DNA of 64,000 bases from Acidobacteriota bacterium. Lineage in GTDB: Bacteria > Acidobacteriota > Thermoanaerobaculia > Multivoradales > Multivoraceae. Made by a program: the position numbers and the translations under genes. The notes under the pieces were generated by a model. The model did not search any database, was not told where the DNA came from, and saw nothing but the letters and a program-made list of their open reading frames with translations. The stretch covers positions 248,001 through 312,000 of the forward strand of contig JAJCXN010000051.1 of NCBI GenBank assembly GCA_029263415.1, read 5' to 3'. Positions 60,510 through 64,000 of this stretch are shown piece after piece (the first letter of the stretch is position 1; the number at the start of each line of letters is the position of its first letter).

Positions 60510-60627
60510 GTTTCAATGAACTAACCTGACTCTGAACTCGTGAACTTCTCTCTAACTTCGTCTCGCTGCGACCTTGACGGCGAAACACTGGGCTCTCGCG
60601 CTGGTCTAGTTTGCGCTTGAGCCCCTA

Positions 60628-60721
<94 letters not shown>

Positions 60722-60759
60722 TATCCGAGGAGCGCGGAACAACTCCACGACGACTCCAT

Positions 60760-61221
60760 CTAGCGCGTCCTCAGCCGCGAGAAAAATTCTCGCAACATCT
60801 GTGCGGACGCCTCGGCACCTACTCCGGAAACAACCTCCAGCCGATGATTCAGCCGCGAATCGCGGACGATATCACCGAGCGAACCGCAGAACCCCCCCTT
60901 CGGATCATGTGCTCCGAAGACCAATCGCCGCACTCTGGCGTTGACCAGTGCGCCGGCACACATCGCACATGGTTCGAGGGTGACGTATATATCGCACCCC
61001 TCCAGGCGCCAGCTGCCGACCGCTTGCGCGGCGTCCGCGACAGCCAAGATTTCAGCGTGGGCTGTCGGGTTTCCTGAGGTCTCTCGCAGGTTGTGGGCTT
61101 TAGCCAGAAGGCGCTGATCGCGAACGATCACCGCCCCAACAGGCACCTCCCCATTCTCCGCAGCCGAACCGGCCTCCTCGAGCGCCAGCTGCATCCAAGC
61201 ATCATCAACTAGGTCAGACAC
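60760..61221 (-). CDS. tadA: tRNA-specific adenosine deaminase TadA
   Basis: 153 residues. Zn-deaminase motif: TAHAEILAVADAA with the catalytic Glu, and PCAMCAGALVNARVRRLVFGAHDPKGG with two Cys ligands. N-terminus: DDAWMQLALEEAGSAAENGEVPVGAVIV. It converts A34 to inosine in tRNA-Arg(ACG). It stands between tRNA-Ser genes and the SRP RNA gene, a neighbourhood seen in many bacteria. Confidence 0.95.
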   Translation of the reverse strand: MSDLVDDAWMQLALEEAGSAAENGEVPVGAVIVRDQRLLAKAHNLRETSGNPTAHAEILAVADAAQAVGSWRLEGCDIYVTLEPCAMCAGALVNARVRRLVFGAHDPKGGFCGSLGDIVRDSRLNHRLEVVSGVGAEASAQMLREFFSRLRTR

Positions 61222-61450
61222 TTAACAGCTTTTGTACATGAGAAGTCCAGGCCCGAAGACCGACGGCGCATTGTAGCAGCCCGGTCTCGAACTTTCGAGG
61301 GTTTCTTCGGCAGAATCCCGCTTGGTCCGCCTCTGGCCAATACTCCAGTTCCTCGACCACCAGGCCGTGATCCAGGATCGATGTTTACTTTGCCGCAGGC
61401 ACTGCGTACCATCACGGGCTCGACGCGCTCGACGGTCGCTTAAGACCGAC

Positions 61451-61579
61451 GAGCGTCGAGTGAAGGGTCCGGGCCCTGTGCATCGGTCGGCTCCGAACCT
61501 CGTCAGGCCCGGAAGGGAGCAGCGCTAAGGTGTTCGCACCGAGTGCCGCAGACAAGTCGGGGCCCTTCACTCGGCGCTC
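61451..61579 (+). ncRNA. ffs: Signal recognition particle RNA (4.5S type)
   Basis: The conserved tip GTCAGGCCCGGAAGGGAGCAGC (about 61502-61523) is the Ffh-binding SRP RNA core. A long hairpin arm closes it: 61451-61467 pairs with 61563-61579, with one G-T pair, and the stem continues inward with GGGTCC against GGGCCC. It lies just upstream of dnaX, as in many bacteria. The exact ends are inferred from the pairing. Confidence 0.92.
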
Positions 61580-61625
61580 GAAAGAGACAAGCGCAGTCCA
61601 TCAGCCCGAGAGGAACAATCCGTCG

Positions 61626-63101
61626 ATGGCATACCAGGTCCTCGCACGCAAGTGGCGACCCCAAGACTTCACCGGGCTGATCGGCCAAGAGGCCATCGTC
61701 ACCGCGCTGCGCAACGCATTGCGCGACGACAAGATCGCTCAGGCATATCTGTTCTCAGGGATTCGCGGCGTGGGCAAGACCACCGCTGCACGACTCTTGG
61801 CCAAGGCGCTCAACTGCGAGAACGGCCCCGCCGCTGATCCGTGCAACGCCTGCAGCTCGTGCACCGAGATCACCGCCGGCGGCAATCTCGACGTCTTAGA
61901 AATCGACGCAGCGACCTACTCAAAAGTCGAACAGGTTCGTGAACTCACCGAGAGCTTGCGCTACGCGCCGGCGCGCGCGCGCCGCAAGGTGGTGGTGCTC
62001 GATGAGGTTCACCGGCTCTCTCGCCAGGCGTTCGACGCACTTTTAAAGATCGTCGAAGAGCCGCCCTCGCACCTAACCTTCATCTTCGCGACCACCGAGA
62101 TCGAAGCGGTGCCCGCCACCATTCTCTCTCGCTGCCAGGAATTTCATTTCCGCCGCGTCCCGGCCAAGGAGCTGGTCGACTACTTGGCGACCATCGCAAA
62201 AGCTGAAGACATCACAGCGTCAGACACCGCTCTGCGCTTGATCGCGCGAGCAGGCGAAGGCAGCGTTCGCGATTCGGTCGCGCTCTTGGACCAACTTGCT
62301 ACATTCGGCGGCGGTGCGGTTCCCGAAGAAGATGCTGCGCGCCTCCTTGGCGGCCTCGACACCGCTCTTTTTGAGCGCGCCTTGCTCGCCATCTTGGCGG
62401 GCGACGGCATCACCCTCTCGGGACTCGTCGCTCAGATCGAAGACCGCGGCTACGACCCGCGCAGCGCCTTTGCCCAGTTCCTGGATTACCTGCGTGACGC
62501 CCTACACCTATCAATGGGCGGACAAGATGCGGCCGAGCGGGTCGACCTTCCTGCAGACGAGTGTCGACGCCTAGAGAAGATCGCGGCCGAGGCCGGTTCA
62601 GAGAATCTGTTACGGCTCCTACATCTCCTGCTCTCGAGCGAGCCGCTCTTGCGACGGGTAGAAGCGCCGGCGCTCGCGCTCGAGGTGTGCTGGCTACGCG
62701 CTGCGGAGTTGCCCAAGCTGGTCGCACTTGAGCGCGCCATCGCGGGCGGCTCAGACGGCTCGACCCCCATTGAAGTCCAAGGCCTCGGTGATCGCGAGGC
62801 CGGAAACAATAGCGCCGCCGCACCGGCCCGCGATGCCGACGTCAAAGCGGCGGCTGGCGCACGCGTGCCAACAACAGATCTGGCACCTTCCACTGCGCCC
62901 ACAAAGGCTGTCGCCGCCCCCCCGGAAGCGAGAGCAGAGGCCGCACCCGAGGCCAAAGCCACAACCAAGCCTGTGCCAGCACCCGCAGAGGCGACCGACC
63001 CTGGCGTTCTGGCAAAAGCCGCTGAGCATCCGAGTGTGCAGGCGGTGCTAACAGTGTTCGGCGGCAACGTCGAGGCGGTTGAAGACATCGACCAACCTTA
63101 G
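61626..63101 (+). CDS. dnaX: DNA polymerase III subunit gamma/tau
   Basis: 491 residues from the ATG at 61626 (GAGAGGA upstream); the frame is open to 61530 but that part lies within the SRP RNA gene. AAA+ clamp loader: MAYQVLARKWRPQDFTGLIGQ, Walker A GIRGVGKTTAARLLAKALNC, zinc-module CNACSSC, VLDEVHRLSRQAFDALLK, sensor 1 FATTEIEAVPATILSRCQEFHF. The C-terminal third is Ala/Pro/Glu-rich low complexity, so a tau-type interaction domain is not obvious. First gene of dnaX-ybaB-recR. Confidence 0.97.
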   Translation: MAYQVLARKWRPQDFTGLIGQEAIVTALRNALRDDKIAQAYLFSGIRGVGKTTAARLLAKALNCENGPAADPCNACSSCTEITAGGNLDVLEIDAATYSKVEQVRELTESLRYAPARARRKVVVLDEVHRLSRQAFDALLKIVEEPPSHLTFIFATTEIEAVPATILSRCQEFHFRRVPAKELVDYLATIAKAEDITASDTALRLIARAGEGSVRDSVALLDQLATFGGGAVPEEDAARLLGGLDTALFERALLAILAGDGITLSGLVAQIEDRGYDPRSAFAQFLDYLRDALHLSMGGQDAAERVDLPADECRRLEKIAAEAGSENLLRLLHLLLSSEPLLRRVEAPALALEVCWLRAAELPKLVALERAIAGGSDGSTPIEVQGLGDREAGNNSAAAPARDADVKAAAGARVPTTDLAPSTAPTKAVAAPPEARAEAAPEAKATTKPVPAPAEATDPGVLAKAAEHPSVQAVLTVFGGNVEAVEDIDQP

Positions 63102-63163
63102 GCCTTCGGTATCTACACTGCCGCCTCCCTATCCAACCACAAACTCATAGAAGACTATTAGCA

Positions 63164-63469
63164 ATGAACATTGCCAAGCTAATGCAGCAAGCGCAGGAAA
63201 TGCAGTCGCGCATGCAAGACACGGTCAAGGACATTTGCGTCGAGCAGAGTGTTGCTGGCGGCATGGTCACCGTGCGCATGTCGGGCGACAAGACCCTGAC
63301 CGCCATCACCATCGACCCCGAACTGCTCGACCCTCAAGACCCAGCGATGGTCCAAGACTTGGTCCTCTCCGCGGTGAACGAAGCGGCATCGAAGGTCGAC
63401 GAGCAACTCAAGGGCGCCATGGGCGGCATGGCGGCGGGCATGGGCATACCTGGGCTGCCCGGCCTCTAG
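63164..63469 (+). CDS. ybaB: YbaB/EbfC nucleoid-associated protein
   Basis: 101 residues: MNIAKLMQQAQEMQSRMQDT, then VTVRMSGDKTLTAITIDPELLD and a Gly/Met-rich C-terminus (GAMGGMAAGMG). This is the dimeric YbaB fold. It binds DNA with low specificity. It lies between dnaX and recR, as in most bacteria, and 11 bases before the recR start. Confidence 0.95.
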   Translation: MNIAKLMQQAQEMQSRMQDTVKDICVEQSVAGGMVTVRMSGDKTLTAITIDPELLDPQDPAMVQDLVLSAVNEAASKVDEQLKGAMGGMAAGMGIPGLPGL

Positions 63470-63479
63470 TAGGCGTTCG

Positions 63480-64000
63480 ATGTCGTTTCACGAAGCTTCT
63501 TCGGACGCCACAAAAGGACCGCTAGCGACGCTCGTCGGCGAACTCTCGCGGTTGCCCGGCGTCGGCAAGAAGACCGCGGGCCGACTCGCTCACCACCTGC
63601 TCAAGGTCGAGCGCTCAGAAGCTGCGGCGCTGGCCGATGCCATCATCGACATCAAAGACAAGCTGTTTCACTGCTCGGTGTGCAACGCCATCACCGATGT
63701 TGAACCGTGCTCCTTGTGTACAGACCCGACGCGGGACCGCACGCGCATCTGCGTAGTGGAAGAGCCGTTCAACATTGCCCCGATCGAACGCACCGCTGAG
63801 TTCCACGGCCTCTACCATGTACTGCTCGGCGCGCTGGCGCCGCAACGCGGCATTGGCCCGGACCAGATCGCCACTGCGGCACTGCTCGGGCGGCTTGAAG
63901 GCGTCAAAGAGGTGGTGCTCGCGACGAACCCAAACGTCGAAGGCGAAGCAACCGCACTCTACCTCGCGCGGATTCTCGCGCCCTATGGAGTCAAGACCAC
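63480..64000 (+). CDS. recR: Recombination protein RecR, 3' end beyond the window
   Basis: 173 codons are visible from the ATG at 63480 before the edge. Helix-hairpin-helix region LSRLPGVGKKTAGRLAHHLL, four-Cys zinc motif CSVCNAITDVEPCSLC, then the Toprim region ICVVEEPFNIAPIERT and ATNPNVEGEATALYLARIL. RecR works with RecO/RecF in gap repair. About 25-30 residues are missing at the C-terminus by comparison with the usual length of about 200. Confidence 0.96.
   Translation, partial: MSFHEASSDATKGPLATLVGELSRLPGVGKKTAGRLAHHLLKVERSEAAALADAIIDIKDKLFHCSVCNAITDVEPCSLCTDPTRDRTRICVVEEPFNIAPIERTAEFHGLYHVLLGALAPQRGIGPDQIATAALLGRLEGVKEVVLATNPNVEGEATALYLARILAPYGVKT

Noticed and set aside
61530-61625. 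N-terminal extension of dnaX
   Set aside because: The segment lies in the SRP RNA 3' half; the conserved dnaX start is the ATG at 61626 with its own ribosome binding site.

Overview
The window is GC-rich bacterial chromosome, densely packed, with frequent 4-base stop/start overlaps and many GTG or TTG starts. The best guess is a member of the Acidobacteriota. The pointers are an 875-residue duplicated MacB/FtsX-type permease without an ATPase, coupled to a PadR regulator (the family called acidobacterial duplicated orphan permease), large secreted BNR/sortilin-like propellers next to a secreted amidohydrolase, and a complete bacillithiol gene set. The class cannot be fixed from this window. 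Secreted c-type cytochrome, TonB receptor, bactofilin and YidC/LepB genes indicate a Gram-negative type envelope.

Layout. 1-98: N-terminus of a gene leaving the left edge. 0.9-5 kb: four overlapping genes for an ECF sigma factor, a membrane protein likely to be its anti-sigma factor, a triple-PDZ secreted protein and a secreted S33-type peptidase. 5.6-9.6 kb: small membrane or secreted proteins, a DUF4097 repeat protein and a DUF4336 protein with a coupled leader ORF. 9.7-14.5 kb: AbgT transporter and the PadR/ADOP pair. 14.7-17.8 kb: an Fmt-like formyltransferase with altered active-site residues, a rhodanese lipoprotein and an unrecognised membrane-anchored protein. 18-22.6 kb: cobalamin riboswitch and BtuB-like receptor, DUF1330, a dicarboxylate/amino-acid symporter and dCMP deaminase. 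22.7-23.1 kb: a frameshifted nucleotidyltransferase relic. 24-30.2 kb: cytochrome c/copper monooxygenase-like protein, secreted amidohydrolase and a BNR propeller. 30.2-35.8 kb: cyclophilin, MobA, diguanylate cyclase, DUF971, NCS1 permease, a second YidD and a DUF4870-type protein. 36-41.6 kb: bshC-bshB1-bshA, dusB and a small membrane protein. 41.7-42 kb: tmRNA. 42.2-46.5 kb: MtnA, a Cys/Met PLP enzyme, CutA, a GspH-type pseudopilin and a ComEA-like protein. 47.1-49 kb: two tandem signal peptidases and a DUF4845-like protein. 49-51.5 kb: pyrK-pyrD-pyrF. 51.7-53.5 kb: an alkaline-phosphatase-fold protein that seems to have lost its metal ligands.

53.5-60.3 kb is the origin-proximal type cluster rpmH-rnpA-yidD-yidC-jag-(parS)-rsmG-parA-parB-bactofilin. 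mnmE, mnmG and dnaA, frequent neighbours of this cluster, are not in it. It is followed by two tRNA-Ser genes, tadA, the SRP RNA gene and dnaX-ybaB-recR, with recR cut by the right edge.

I see no CRISPR array, insertion sequence, prophage or integrase. The parts that look least described are the sigma/PDZ/peptidase operon, the two proteins with degenerate active sites (Fmt-like and alkaline-phosphatase-like), the cytochrome c/copper monooxygenase-like protein, the second YidD, and several structured non-coding segments.
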